A stretch of DNA of 64,000 nt from Lojkania enalia (taxonomy: Eukaryota; Ascomycota; Dothideomycetes; Pleosporales). The position numbers and the translations under genes are program-made. Position 1 is the stretch's first letter. The number at the start of each line of letters is the position of its first letter. Of this stretch, positions 36,361-49,369 are shown one piece after another. Location: assembly GCA_010094045.1 (NCBI GenBank), contig ML986584.1, positions 124,001-188,000 on the forward strand, read 5' to 3'. The notes beneath the pieces were generated by a model. The model was not told the origin of the DNA, made no database searches, and worked only from the letters and a program-made list of their open reading frames with translations.

Positions 36361-38217
36361 ATAATATAGCGAGTAGTATACTCTACTATTTAAATTTTAC
36401 CTATAAGTAACTTAAAGACAGTTTATCTAATAACGCCTAGATTAATTAATTAGATAATATAGTAATATAATTACTATTACTATCTAACTTAGATAATCGT
36501 ATTAGATATATTTTAATTTAATATCCTAACTATCTATAGTATTTATAGTATCGCTATAGTTAATTCTTAGTCCTATAATATAACTATAATATAATAGTCT
36601 CTTACCTAATTTAGGTAGTTAAATTAATCTATTTAATTAGATCTCCTACTTTAGATTTTATTAAGATATCTTATCTCTAAATCTACTATTTCGTATACTA
36701 TTTTCGCTTACTTATTATCTTATTTACCTTTTATAGTATCTTATTCTTAGTTTAAAGTATCGCTAGCTTAGTTATAAAAATAAATATACCCTTCTAAATC
36801 TAGTATATAGCCTCTATAATAGGTATTAGACTTAAATTTTAATAATTTATAATTCGATTAGTTATAAGTATTATTTATAATATAAATTTATCTTATTTTA
36901 TAGGCGTTTTCGCGATCTAGGGTATTGTAATAGTAGGTATAATAGTAGTCTAAGGTAGTAGTATCTCTAATCGAATATTAAGCTTTAAAATAACCCGATC
37001 TAGTCTAAAAGGGATTAATCTAGTCCCTCTAAAGCCTCCTTTAGTATTATCTAATATTATAGCTATTTAATAAACTTTATAGAATATAGGGATAAACTTA
37101 AGCTTTAAAATATAGTAGATACGATTATATATCAGCTCCTTAACCTACTAGCTATAGGCCTTCTTTAAGAGCCTAAAACAGCCTATATTAAATAGCTAAA
37201 GTAGATAAAATAAGTATATAAGTATATAGATAGTAATAATCTTATATAGTTTATAATAATTATTAAATTTAGGCGTATCGTAGCTGCTATAACCGTCTAT
37301 AATTAGCATCTAATAGACGCCCTTTATACGAGGCAGTATATACTTCTTAAAATGCTTAATCTAGTCGAGAGCGATAGTATTAGTAATCTATCTATTAATA
37401 CTAACGCTAATCGGCTATTTTTTAGGTAAATCCTTCCCTTTATACTATTTAATAAGATACCAGATCGCTTTAAAGATAATATAAGATAGTAGTATATATC
37501 TAAGGGCGCTAATATATTAAATAGTTGTAACCTACTCTTAATTGTCTAGTTTAAACGTCTTTATACCTTTTCGCTTATCTATACCTATAATAACTAGAGT
37601 ACGTCTAATTTAGCCTATTATAAAGCCTATTTTATTAAAATTATATATATTATTATTGTTAATTCTATATTAAGTTTTAATCTTTACTATAAGTTTAAAG
37701 AACTTAGTTATTACCTTTAGTTCTTCTTACTAGGCTTTTTAATAGTTATACAGACGATTTAAATATACTTTAAACTTAGAATAGTATTATATAAAGTTTC
37801 TAGACTAGTTTTAGCTAATATTATATCTATCGCGTTTATATAGGATTAAATTAACTATACTTATAATATAATAGTAGTTTAAAGATTATCTTCGGAGATC
37901 TAGGTTAAGAATATAATTAATAAATACTCTCTTCTCTAGATTAATTAACAGCCTTAAATTAGCTATATAATCGCGTCTTACTTTAATTCCAGCGCGTTAG
38001 TATTATAATATTATCTCTAACGTATTAAATATTACTATAACGCGTTATACGCTTTAAATTTAATCTTAATTAATAGCGGATTTTACAAGCTATATTTAAG
38101 CCTCTTTTAAGGTAATTTAAGGCTGTTATAATAATTGTATTATAATAGTAGGGTAGTATACTAAGTTTTAGTAATAGAGTATACTGCTTACTACGTTATA
38201 CTACTCGCTATATTATT
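36361..38217 (-). mobile_element. Pogo/Fot1-like DNA transposon F inside gypsy G1
   Basis: About 1.86 kb with inverted ends ATAATATAGCGAGTAG (left at 36361, right complement ending near 38217). Transposase relic on the minus strand with the YNFNKIGF block at about 37620-37665. On both sides the G1 sequence continues and aligns with uninterrupted G2 (about 55330-55390), which places the insertion between RNase H and integrase of the host element. It retains more CG dinucleotides than its neighbours, so it may have arrived later or been mutated less. End coordinates are uncertain by a few bases because both flanks are TA repeats. Confidence 0.8.
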
Positions 38218-41200
38218 ATATTAAGACTTTTAACTAGTTATTAGTTTAAACTACTTTTAAGTTTTCTATATTTTATTTATAATAATTAAAGATATCTATT
38301 CTAGTATTATTCTTATCTAGAGTATATTTAATTTAGAACTAATACTAAATTAATTTCTTAGTCTAATAAACTTAATAAGTATTAAGTACTTTTATAGTTA
38401 TAAAATATTCGAGTAAGTAATAATTAGTATATACTAGAGTTTTAGTAACTACTAAAGTAAATTCTACCCTCTATTATTTAAATATAGTAATAATTGCGAA
38501 TAGTTTCTTATTATAAATCTTCTAGTTTAGTTCTAAACTAGATAGAACCTTATTATAAAATATTATAGAGTACTATTTTCCGTTAGAATATTTCTATAAT
38601 AATACTTCTATAACTACTTTATTAGAGGTATTAGTTTCTATTTTTATTTCTAATGTAGGGTTAAAGTAGTAGAAAGTAGGTATACTTAATAGAGCTAACT
38701 TTAATTTCTTAAAAGTAATATTATATTCTAAAATCTATATAAAAGAAGTTATAGGGCTTTATAGTATAATAATTAGCTTTATAATACGCGAGAATTCTGG
38801 TATAAACTATTAATAGAATCTAATAAAACCTAAGAAAGATTTTACACCCGTTATAATAGTAGGTAGCTACTAATTATATAGTACTTCTACCTTCTTTAAA
38901 TTAACCTTAAAGCTTTTATTTAAGAAAATATAGCTAAGGTATTTAGTTTAGGTAATATAGAATTTACTCTTCTTAATATTAACTTATAACCCTACTTAAT
39001 ATAATCTCTTAAGAACTTTTTTAATATAAATAGTATATATTATTTTATCTTTAGAGTAGATAAAGATATTATCTAGATAAGTAATATAAAAGTTATCTAA
39101 GTAGTTAATTAGTACGTTATTTATATAGTACTAGTAAGTTATTAAACTATTATATAATCTAAAAGGTAGAATTTTATACTTATAAATTCTATATTAAGTC
39201 TAAAAGATAGTATATTTTTTAGAACTAAAGTCTATTCTAATCTTATTAAAAACTATATAAATATTAAATTTAGTAAAAATTACTACCTTAGTAGGCTTAG
39301 ATAGAAGTTTATCTATATATAGTATTAGATATATATTCTTATAGATAAGAGTATTAAGTTTATAATAATCTATATAAATATATAAGTTATTATTAAGTTT
39401 ATAGATATATAGAATTAGAGATATAAAAAAGCTTAGACTCTACTTAATATACCTATTCTATAAATTATCTATAATATACTTTTTAATTATCTTTAGCTTT
39501 TTAATATTCTATTTATATAATAGGCTGTAACTATTAGAAAGAGGTTCTATAAGAACAATCTTATAATTATAAGAGTAGTATTCTAGTAATTAATAAGCCG
39601 TAATTTTACTAAATATATTCTAATATCTATAATATTTAAATAGTAATTAGAGATTTACTAGTACTTTATTTTCAGCTTTATCTTCCAACTCTAGGGCTTA
39701 CTTATCTTTAATTAGCTGTTTAATTTTATATAGAGACGTAGAGAAAAACTCGTTCTCTTTTCTCTTTATATTAAAGTAGAAAGTATTAGCTATAATAAGA
39801 GTAATAATAGAAGAATAGATTTTCTTTAGATCGGATTTAGACTTTATTATATATAGGCGTATAAAAGCTCTAAGCTTATTTAGACTATAGATTATAAAAG
39901 ATTAATATAGTTTTAGTAGTCTTAATAGACCTTTAATATAATAGATAGTTAAACTATAAGACTATTAATACTAGTTCTTTTCTTATAGAGCGTCGTGTTA
40001 CTAGATATTTAGCTCTACCTTCTTATTATATACTAGTTAAGTTAATTATATAAGAAGAGGAGGTAATAGATTATAAGTAATAGGATACTTAGAGGGCTAT
40101 ATAATCCGATTTTTATCCGTATTTAGCTAGAGTTAAAAGTAATATAACTATTTAATACTAATAATATAATCCTAAATATCTAAGTTTATAATAATAAATA
40201 GATAGTTTTAAATAGTTCTCCTATTAATTTATAGATATAAATAGATATACTAATTAATTAGGGTTTAGATTCGGTCCTAAAAACCTTTAATAGTAATTTT
40301 AAAGGGTAAATACTATATTAATATATATAGAGTTTAGAAAAGTAATCTAGCTACTATAAAATTAAGGAATAAAAAGCCTTAGGTACTAGTATTAATAAGG
40401 GCGTTTAGTTATATATTAACGCTTTTTAAATATAGAATAGTAGGAATTTAAAAATACTTTTCTCTAAATAAATATAATAAATTAATATTTAATAAGTTAT
40501 ATTTATTTAAATCTAAAATAGAGAGTTTTTTTAGACGTTTCTATTTCCTACCTAAAAACTATCTAAATAGTACTTATTTACGTCTAGAAACTTTTCTTCC
40601 TTAATTTTCTCTTATTTAACTTCTATCTTTTATACTCTAAAAACTATATATTTATTTATAAAGTATTCTAGTTTACTATAGTTATAATAATTACCTAAAG
40701 TTATATACCTTTTAGATATAGGAGTTTTACTAGGTTATTAGAAAGTAATTATAATAGAATAAGGTATTAATACTAGGGTAGATTAGGGTAGTATTAAATT
40801 ATAGTTTACTTTAAATAAACTTTTAAAAGCCTTCTAATACTAATCTAAATTTATTTTAGCTATAATCTAGAGGCTAATAGTTTATTCTAGAAAGTTAGAA
40901 ATACTCTTTCTTTCTATATTATAGGCTGTTAAGTAGACAACTATAATATTAAAGGAGCCTTTCTATATAAATTTAAAGCTAAAGTTTAATATCTTTAAGC
41001 TAGAGAGAATTTTATCCTATAGATAGAAGAACTACTTAAATTAGAATATAGATCCTTTAATAGCTGTATTAATAAAGCGAGCTTTAAAAGTTGAGAATAT
41101 TTCTCTCTTATTTATCTTTAGGACCTAAAACGTCTAATATACCTCTATCTCTTTATTACCTATAATAAAATATAATTATAGAAGTAAAATTATTTTTTTA

Positions 41201-42105
41201 ATATTTTTAAACTAATACTAGTCTAATTTAACTAGATATTTTAGTTCTAGATACCCTTTTATAGTACTAGAGGTATATCTCTATACTAATACTATATATA
41301 TATACTCTATCTAATAGTAATCTATATTAATTTTAAGTCAGTCTAAAATTAAGACTTACTATTATTTAAATATAGGTTTATTACTATCTATAAAGCTTTT
41401 AATCTTAGATATATATTTAGTAAAGTAGGTTTAAGGGGGCTTAAAGGTAACTAAGAGGTTTCTTACTAGGGGAGTTATAAAAGTTTCTTAATATATTATT
41501 AGTACTAATTTAATAGTTTATAAAGGTTAATTAAGACTAATAGTTTTCTATTATATTAAGTATATAATCTCCTCTTATAAAATTGTAATTTATTTCTTAA
41601 GGGTTAGTTTACTCTAATTTCCCTCTAAATTAGATAGGTTTTTTACTACTAGTCTTATAAAGAGGGGTCCGCCTATTATAGGGCCCCTTATAAGAGGTAA
41701 TAATTGTTCTATACACGTAAATAGAAGTTTACTCTTATTATAACTTATATATATATTAATTTTAGTATAAGAATTAGAAGATAAATTATAGTTAAATATT
41801 AGCGGTTACCTCCGATTCTAATAGGTTATTAGTAGTCTCTAAGTTTCTACCTAGATATATTTTACGCGGCTTTTTTAAAAGCAATTTTAATTATAGAGGA
41901 TAGGAAGTTCTAAACTTAAAAGCTTTAATTAATAGAAAGTCTCTAAAATCTTATTTAGGTAACTAAATAATTTAATATAATAGTATATAAGTATTATAAT
42001 CTAAACTAAATTAGGTATATTTTAGACTTAAATATAGTTAAATAAATAATCGATGCGATATTATTAAAGAAGCTATTATTAGTAGTATTAAGTTTTTCTA
42101 TATAA

Positions 42106-42384
42106 TATAATAGTATAAGTAAGATAATAGGTCTAAATATAGTATAAATCTACTTAGAGGTATATAAGAGTATATAGGGGATTAGGGACCTAGAAATTCT
42201 ATTAATACTTATAAGCCTTATATAAAAGAATATAGAAAAACTACTAAACTACTTATAAGGGAGTATATAATTATATATGGATAGGAAAAGAAGTAGAATT
42301 AGGAGTAGGATAAGATAAGTAAAAAGCTTTAAGATAAAATTATATATAAAGCTTTTTATAGAACAATTTCTTTGCATTATTATA
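42106..42384 (-). repeat. 5' LTR of gypsy G1
   Basis: 279-bp direct repeat of 33322-33600. It is followed by CATAG (42385-42389), the less mutated copy of the target duplication. Confidence 0.88.
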
Positions 42385-43387
42385 CATAGTAAATATATAT
42401 ACTACCTACTAGTATAGATTAGATAGAAGTAATAATAAAATATATATATATCTAAATAAATATAAAATATTAGTTAGTTTAATATAAAAAACTATTACTA
42501 AAAAGTATACTACTAGTTTTATAAGATAGTAAATTATTATAGTAAATTATTATAGTATTCTTATAATATATATATAAATACCTTATTAACTTTACTTTAT
42601 AATTCTAATTTAGTATTAGCTTATAATATATATATATTTTAGTATCTATATTTATATTTTAAGTATCTATTAATAAACTTTAATTTAGCTTTATACTACT
42701 AACCTTAATTATTAATATTAACTATTCTACTCTACTACTATTAATATATAATATTTTATACTTAAGAAATAGTATAATCTAAAATTATTTTAATAGGTAG
42801 TAAATCTCTCTAAAAATAGTTTACTACTAAATTAGCTTATAAAGTACTTATACTAGTAAAGCTTATACTAGTAAAGTATTACTATTACCCTAAAAGTAAG
42901 TTATTATAGGTTTTTATTATAGTTATATATTAATAGAATATAGCTATTATACTTTAATAGATTAAATAATATTAGAAGAATACTAAACTCCTCTTTTAAA
43001 AGCTTTCTTTTTTACAGCTAATTTGTAAAATTACTACTATAGTTTAGGAGGATACTTATAGTAGTAAAATATATTAGTAATAGAGTATAATTAAAGCTTT
43101 TTAAAAGTCTACTAAAGTTTTTCTTATTAAGTTCTTTAAAGGTATATATTTTTTTATATAATTTATACTATATAATACTAACTATATTAGATTATAATAT
43201 AAATATAATTTATATAAAGTAGATTATTATCTAAAATAAAGATATATATTTAGTAAAATAATACTATAAGAAGTTTAATCTTCTATTAGATTAGAGTTAT
43301 AATCTCTAGATAGTTTTAAGCTTAGAAAAGACTACTTTAAATAAAACTAGTTTTCTACTATAATAATTTATAGTAATAAATATTTAA
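42385..43387. other. Unresolved RIP-mutated sequence
   Basis: No element or gene identified between G1 and the tandem repeats that follow. Confidence 0.4.
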
Positions 43388-43495
43388 TATATAATATATA
43401 ATATATATATAAGATATAATATATAATATATATATAAGATATAATATATAATATATATATAAGATATAATATAGAATATATATATAATATATAAT
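43388..43495. repeat. 25-bp AT-only tandem repeat, about four copies
   Basis: The unit contains AAGATATAATATATAAT. AAGAT recurs at 43411, 43436 and 43461, a period of exactly 25 bp. Almost pure A/T. Confidence 0.75.
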
Positions 43496-43539
43496 TATTT
43501 CCTATAATTATAAAGGAACTTTATAAAGTACTCTTATCT

Positions 43540-43680
43540 TAACCTTATATTCTAGTACTAAGAACTCTACTCTAACCTTAACTTTAATATTAAGAACTTC
43601 TATCTAATCTATACTTTAGTATTAAGAACTCTACTTTAATTCTAATTTTAATACTAAAAACCTTAAATCTAATCTTAACC
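43540..43680. repeat. 32-bp tandem repeat, about four diverged copies
   Basis: A motif close to TACTAAGAACTCTACTCTAA recurs with a 32-bp period (AAGAACT at 43560, 43592 and 43624, then a weaker AAAAACC copy near 43656). Differences between units are mostly transitions. Confidence 0.65.
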
Positions 43681-45658
43681 TAGATAAGATATTATATACT
43701 CTATTTACTAGCCTAACTATTAGTACTTTTTTAAAATAGTATATTAACTATTATAAAGTTAAATATATTAACTTCTACTATTATTAATAGTTTAAAATTA
43801 AAATATTAGAAAATTAGTATAGAAATAAAAGTATTCTTTAAATAGTTAAAAGAATATTAATAGCTATTATTTTAGTTAAATCGAATATTTTTCTTAGTTA
43901 AAGCTATTAAGGAGGAGATTTTTTATAAGAAGTTACTAATAAATTATTAGTAGAAGTTTATAAAACTTATAAAAGCTTAAATATCTTTTATATTTTTAAA
44001 ATATTTCTAGTTAATAATTATCTCTATCTTTTTTAGGTTTATATAAATCTCTTCTATAATAATTATATACTCTAAATAGATTACTTTTAACTAGTAGAAC
44101 TTATATTTATCTATATTAAGCTATAAACTATTTACTTTTAAAACTTTAAAAACTAGCTAAATATACTATTTATAATTCTTTAAATTTTTACTAAATATTA
44201 AAATATTATTAATATAAGTAGTATAAAATATATTAAAATATAGTTTTAATATATTATTTATAAAATACTAGAATATATTTAAAGTATTAATTAAGTTAAA
44301 AAGTATTATTAGATATTTAAATAGTCTATAATATATATAAAAGATAATCTTCTATTTATTTCTTTTAATAATTTTTAACTTATTAAATATAGTAATAATA
44401 TTAAATTTTATATAGTATTTAGTTTTACTAAATTAGATTAATATTTTTTAGATTAGTAAAATTAAATATTATTTTTTAATAGTAATAGTATTTAGAGTTC
44501 TATAATTTATATAAAATTAAAAACTACCTCTAAATTTCTTTATAAAAATTATAGATATAGCTACTAGTAATAAACTTACTTTAATAAATCTTTTAGATAA
44601 GTTTTTATTAAGATATTTTTTTAGTACCTTTAACTTATTCTAAAATATCTTATAAAATAGATTAAAACTAGTTTATTTACTATTTTCTAGCTTAATCTTA
44701 TAATTATATAGTTATTATTTTAGTAGTTTATCTATATTTTTATATAAGACGATAAATAATAGATTATAATATTTTTTAAACACTTTAATAATAAAGTTAA
44801 TATATACTTTTAAAGCTAAAATCTTATTAATATTAACTATTAATATAGTAAAAATTTTATATTTAAATTACTAAAAGAGTTAAACTAATAATATAGTATC
44901 TATATAATATATATTTAATTATAGTATAGACTTTAGATATTTATATTTAAATAGGTCTTTTTAACTATAATTTTTATTTAAAATTAGATTAGTTTTAATT
45001 TTAAATTCTTCTAACTAATATAATATTTTAAATAGCTAGTAATTATATTAGATATAACTTAATAAGTAGAGTTTTAAATAGTACTATTTAAACTTTAAAC
45101 TATATAAGGGTTATAAATTAATTATTTTAAAATCTCTTTTTATATTAAATTTAAATAGTTTATAATTTTTAATAACTATTTAAATAGTCTATTAATAGAT
45201 AATAATACTAGTAGATTATAAGTATTAAGTTAAATATTAGTTAGTAGTAAAAACTAACTATTTATTCTTATAGTTTAGGTTTATATAATACTTATATATT
45301 TATAGCTATTCTAAAATTAACTAGTATTTTTCTAATATAATTATATAGAAATATACTATCTCTAAATAGTTTAAATATTAGAAAATTAAAATAATTAAAT
45401 AAGAAATAATTTTTTTATAAAAAACTTTTCTATTAAAATTAGTTAAATATAAATTATATAGAAGTTAGATTTTTTAAAATTTTAGAGTATATATAGAATT
45501 TCTATAAATATAACTATAACTAATAACTCTAATATTAATAAGAATATTAATATCTTACTAGACTAAATCTTAATAGATTAAAAAAGAAGCTAGAATTTAA
45601 TAGTTTTATAACTATTTTTATAAAAGCTAGTTTTATAAATATATAAAAATTTAATATA

Positions 45659-47559
45659 ATATATTCTACTATTAAAGTAGCTAAACTATTAAAGTAACTA
45701 CTTTTTCTTAGTATAATAAATACTATATATAAAAAGTTAATTTACTTAATATTAATAAAAAATTCTATATATAATATACTTTTATCTAATTTAGAATTTT
45801 CTCTACTATCCTTTTAATACGTATAAGCGTTATATCTAATCTTACTATAATTACTATAATAGTATTAAACTAGTTAAACTCTTTTTTAAATATTAGTACT
45901 ATAAATTTTCTTAAAAAGCTAAAAGCTTATAAATACTTTAGTAGTAATATATAAAGATCTCTTATTATATAATATTATACTACTATACTAAATATACTTT
46001 TTTTATATATTTTATATTTAGTTACTTCTTCTAATTATCTTTTAAATTTAGAGTTATAAGTTTAAAAAAGTATATTCTAATATAATATTAACTTAATACT
46101 TTTTATAAGTTATAAAAATCTTTTTTATATTTTTTTTAATAATTATATAAAGAACTTTTATATAAGTATTAATTATAACCTAAATTTATATATATTACTT
46201 AGAGTTTTAGACTATTAGAAGTCTTCTTATAAAAGTAGTTTTAGTAGAGTATATAGTTATATATTAAAGTAATTTAATATAACCTATATATTTAAAGAAA
46301 TAATTTCTATTACTTTAAAAGCTTTTTAATAGTTCTTATATATAAATATATTAAAAAACGCGTTCTTAAAGGCTAGAAGAAAGCCTTTTTTATTAATATA
46401 GTAGACGTATTAGCGCACTAAGTCTTATATATACTATAAGTATTTTAGCTTTAATAGTAAGAAGTAAACTATATAAAGAGGCTAAAATATATATAATAAA
46501 TAAAAAAGTATATAAAGTATTAGGATCTTTTATATAAAATAGTAATCTTTAAATTTCTAATTAAAGTAGTTTTTATAACTATTTAAAATAAGTAGCTTAT
46601 ATAATTTTATCTAATATATTTTTATATATTTATTAAAGTACTTTAATAAATTAAAACTAAATATATTTTTTATCTAACTATTCTTTAAGATTAAAATTTT
46701 CCAATTATATAGTATATCTACTTCTTTATATTATATAAAGATATAGATATATTCTTTATAGTTAATAAATAATAGGGTTATATATATAGTAATATAAATA
46801 CTTTAAATAACTATAACCTATTTATAATTATCTAGTTATATAAGAGTAGGCTTTATATAATATTCTAAATTTATAATAACTTTTATAATACTAATAATAC
46901 CTATCTAAAAATCTATTTTATTAAAATTATAGATATTATTATTATATATATTATATTTTATAACTATATTTTATATAAGTTTAAACTATATATTAATAAC
47001 CTCTAAATTTTCTTATTTTATTCTTTAGCAATTTTTTACTTAATTAAAAGCTATTTTAAACTTATTTATATATATTATATATTGTTTAAACTAATTCTTT
47101 TCTATAAATATTCTATTATATACGTCTAATAGTTTATCTACTATATCTATTATCTTATATAGCTAGAGTATAAATTCTTATAAATTAAGGTTAAAAATAT
47201 ATTATATAATTATTTATTCTTTAATTATTATAAGCTTCTAGTAATTTAGTTATATATATAAGTAAAATATAATTTTATAAAGTTAAGTAGAGAGTTATTA
47301 ATATTATATATTAAAATCTATAATAATATATTATATATTAAAATCTATAATAATATATTATATATTAAAATCTATAATAATATATTATATACTTTTAAAC
47401 TAGTCTAATTTATATACCTATAAAATAAACTTAATTCTACCTTCTTATTAAATTAATAGAAGGTTATATTATAGATTTATTATAGTTTATATATAGTATT
47501 TATAATACTAAAAAATTTAGCTATTTTAATAGTTTAGCTATTTTAATAGTAGAATATAT
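45659..47559 (-). mobile_element. Pogo/Fot1-like DNA transposon B1 inside gypsy D2
   Basis: 1,901 bp flanked by TA. The inverted ends of about 50 bp read ATATTCTACTATTAAAGTAG inward. Transposase relic on the minus strand (YNF block complement at about 46908-46945). It contains a 27-bp unit repeated three times; removing two units gives 1,847 bp, matching B2 (1,849 bp without its insert). It shows the empty site into which G2 jumped in B2. Confidence 0.85.
47305..47393. repeat. 27-bp tandem repeat, three copies, in B1
   Basis: AAAATCT recurs at 47314, 47341 and 47368. The equivalent place in B2 (about 59550-59600) has a single unit, so the expansion happened in B1 only. Confidence 0.8.
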
Positions 47560-49036
47560 TAGATATAATTCTAGAAGATAATTTACTTCTAAAATAGACT
47601 TTTTTTAGTAATATTCTAATTAATAAAGTTAACTATATTTAAAAGTAAAAATAATAGCCTTATTTATAAAATAATAAATATATTAAAAATTAGTTAGAAA
47701 ATTAATTAGAAGATTAAAAATAGAATTTATAAGATATAATAGAGCTCTAAAATTCTTAATAGATTAATAGTAGAGAAGTATTATATTCTAGTAAAATATA
47801 TCTTTTACTATTATACTTATAATAGTATTCTTTATAATAGTACCTTTTTTATTTATTAAAGTTTATAGATATATAACTAAAAATATTAAATTCTATAATA
47901 TTTAAATTCTTTTAATAAATAGTATAATATTTTAGTTATTTATAATAGTTACTAAATAAATAATATAGATTAGTATTATATAGAAAAATTAGATTAGTAT
48001 AATTATTTAGAGTACTAGATATTATAATATCTATTATAGTATAGTAGAGTTTATTAGAGAGAAAGTATTAGAGATATATAATTTATCTAGTCTTATTTAG
48101 TTTAGTATCTATAATTAGATATTAGAATTGAAAAAAGTAAATAGAAAACCTATTTTAGTTTTACTTTAAAATTTCTAGCTTATTTTATACTATAATTTTC
48201 TTATTCTAGTTATTATAAGTAGATTTTAAAAAGATAACTAAACTATTTATAAAGTTAATATTCTTATATATTAATAAATTAACTAATATTACTAGATTTT
48301 ATTTTAGATAGAAATAGATATATAAAAGGTAGATATATTTAATTAGATATTAGTTAGTATTTCCTTTTAGTTTATAATAGAACTTTTTAATAAAATATAA
48401 AAGCTTTAAATATTTACTAAAAAATATTAAAGAGTTAAATAAATAGTTAGAATAGAAATATAGATTATATATAATTTTAGATAGATTAGAAGTTAATATA
48501 AGTATTTATTTAGAAGCTAGAGTTATAAACTAAATTAGATTAAAAGTAGATAATAGTTCTATTACTATTAATATACTAGTAGTTAGTAAAAAAGTAGCTA
48601 TTTAACATCTATTAAATTCTCTTTATATTACTTTAAAGTTTAACTTATAATAGTTCTTCTAGATTATTAAAGCTTCTACTAGTATCTTATTCTTCTATTA
48701 TAAAGAATCTAGTTTATTTTAAATCTTTTTAAGTATATTAATAAGTATATTCTTATCTATAATATATAATAGTAGATAATATAATATAATATTATATATA
48801 AATATTAAAATATTATATAAAAAATAGAAATATTTATATTATATAAGTTTTTTTAGAAACTAGATCTATACTACTCTATAAACTAGTTAGATTAATAAAA
48901 CCTTCCTCTATTATAATTATAATAAGTTAGTTATATTCTAGCTAGTAGCTAATAGCTATTATTAGTAGCTAGTTTAGATATTATAGTAAGAATAGTATAA
49001 GTATAAAAGTATTATAATATTACTATAATAATTATT

Positions 49037-49369
49037 ATATATAACTAGAATATAAATTCTTATAAATTAAGATTAAAAATATATTATATAATTATTTATT
49101 CTTTAATTATTATAAACTTCTAGTAATTTAGTTATATATAAAAGTAAAATATAATTCTATAAAATTAAATAAAGAGTTATTAATATTATATACTTTTAAA
49201 CTAGTCTAATTTATATACTTATAAAATAAGTTTAATTCTACCTTCTTATTAAATTAATAGAAGGTTATATTATAAATTTATTCTAGTTTATATATAGTAT
49301 TTATAATATTAAGAAAAAGTAGCTACTTTAATAGTTTAACTACTTTAATAGTAGAATATATTATAAAAT
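49037..49369 (-). mobile_element. Truncated end of a third B-family transposon (B3)
   Basis: Matches the last 390 bp or so of B1 (about 47170-47560), including the terminal inverted repeat ending GTAGAATATATTA. It starts abruptly next to the LTR of D2. Immediately to the right (49370-49500) lies a B-like end in the opposite orientation, making an inverted, partly palindromic junction. Confidence 0.65.

Larger units (their letters stand above)
33322..42384 (-). mobile_element. Gypsy LTR retrotransposon G1 (minus strand), interrupted by pogo element F
   Basis: 9,063 bp between LTRs of 279 bp each (33322-33600 and 42106-42384). The target duplication is TATAG on the left and CATAG on the right, the same 5-mer apart from one C-to-T. 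Minus-strand relics: reverse transcriptase YLDNIFIYS (about 39051-39094, from YLDDIFIYS) and RNase H (about 38515-38600). Removing the 1.86-kb element F (about 36361-38217) leaves about 7.2 kb, the size of the sister copy G2 (7,156 bp). The purine tract beside the 3' LTR is visible as its complement, CTACCCCTCTTC, at 33601-33612. Confidence 0.9.
43700..49030 (-). mobile_element. Gypsy retrotransposon D2, minus strand, 3' truncated and interrupted by pogo B1
   Basis: Aligns with D1 in reverse. The 5' LTR end is at 49030 (CTATAATA); the LTR has lost about 65 bp of its 3' part, so it spans only about 48795-49030. The reverse transcriptase relic (YINNILIFSKN) lies at about 44200-44235 and the RNase H/TKK region at about 43880-43960. 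Similarity to D1 stops near 43700, before the integrase and 3' LTR. Pogo B1 sits inside at 45659-47559, at the point equivalent to about 27412 in D1. Confidence 0.8.

Noticed and set aside
43388..47393. CRISPR-like or telomeric arrays
   Set aside because: The 25-, 27- and 32-bp repeats are direct tandem units without unique spacers, in a eukaryotic genome; there are no TTAGGG arrays.
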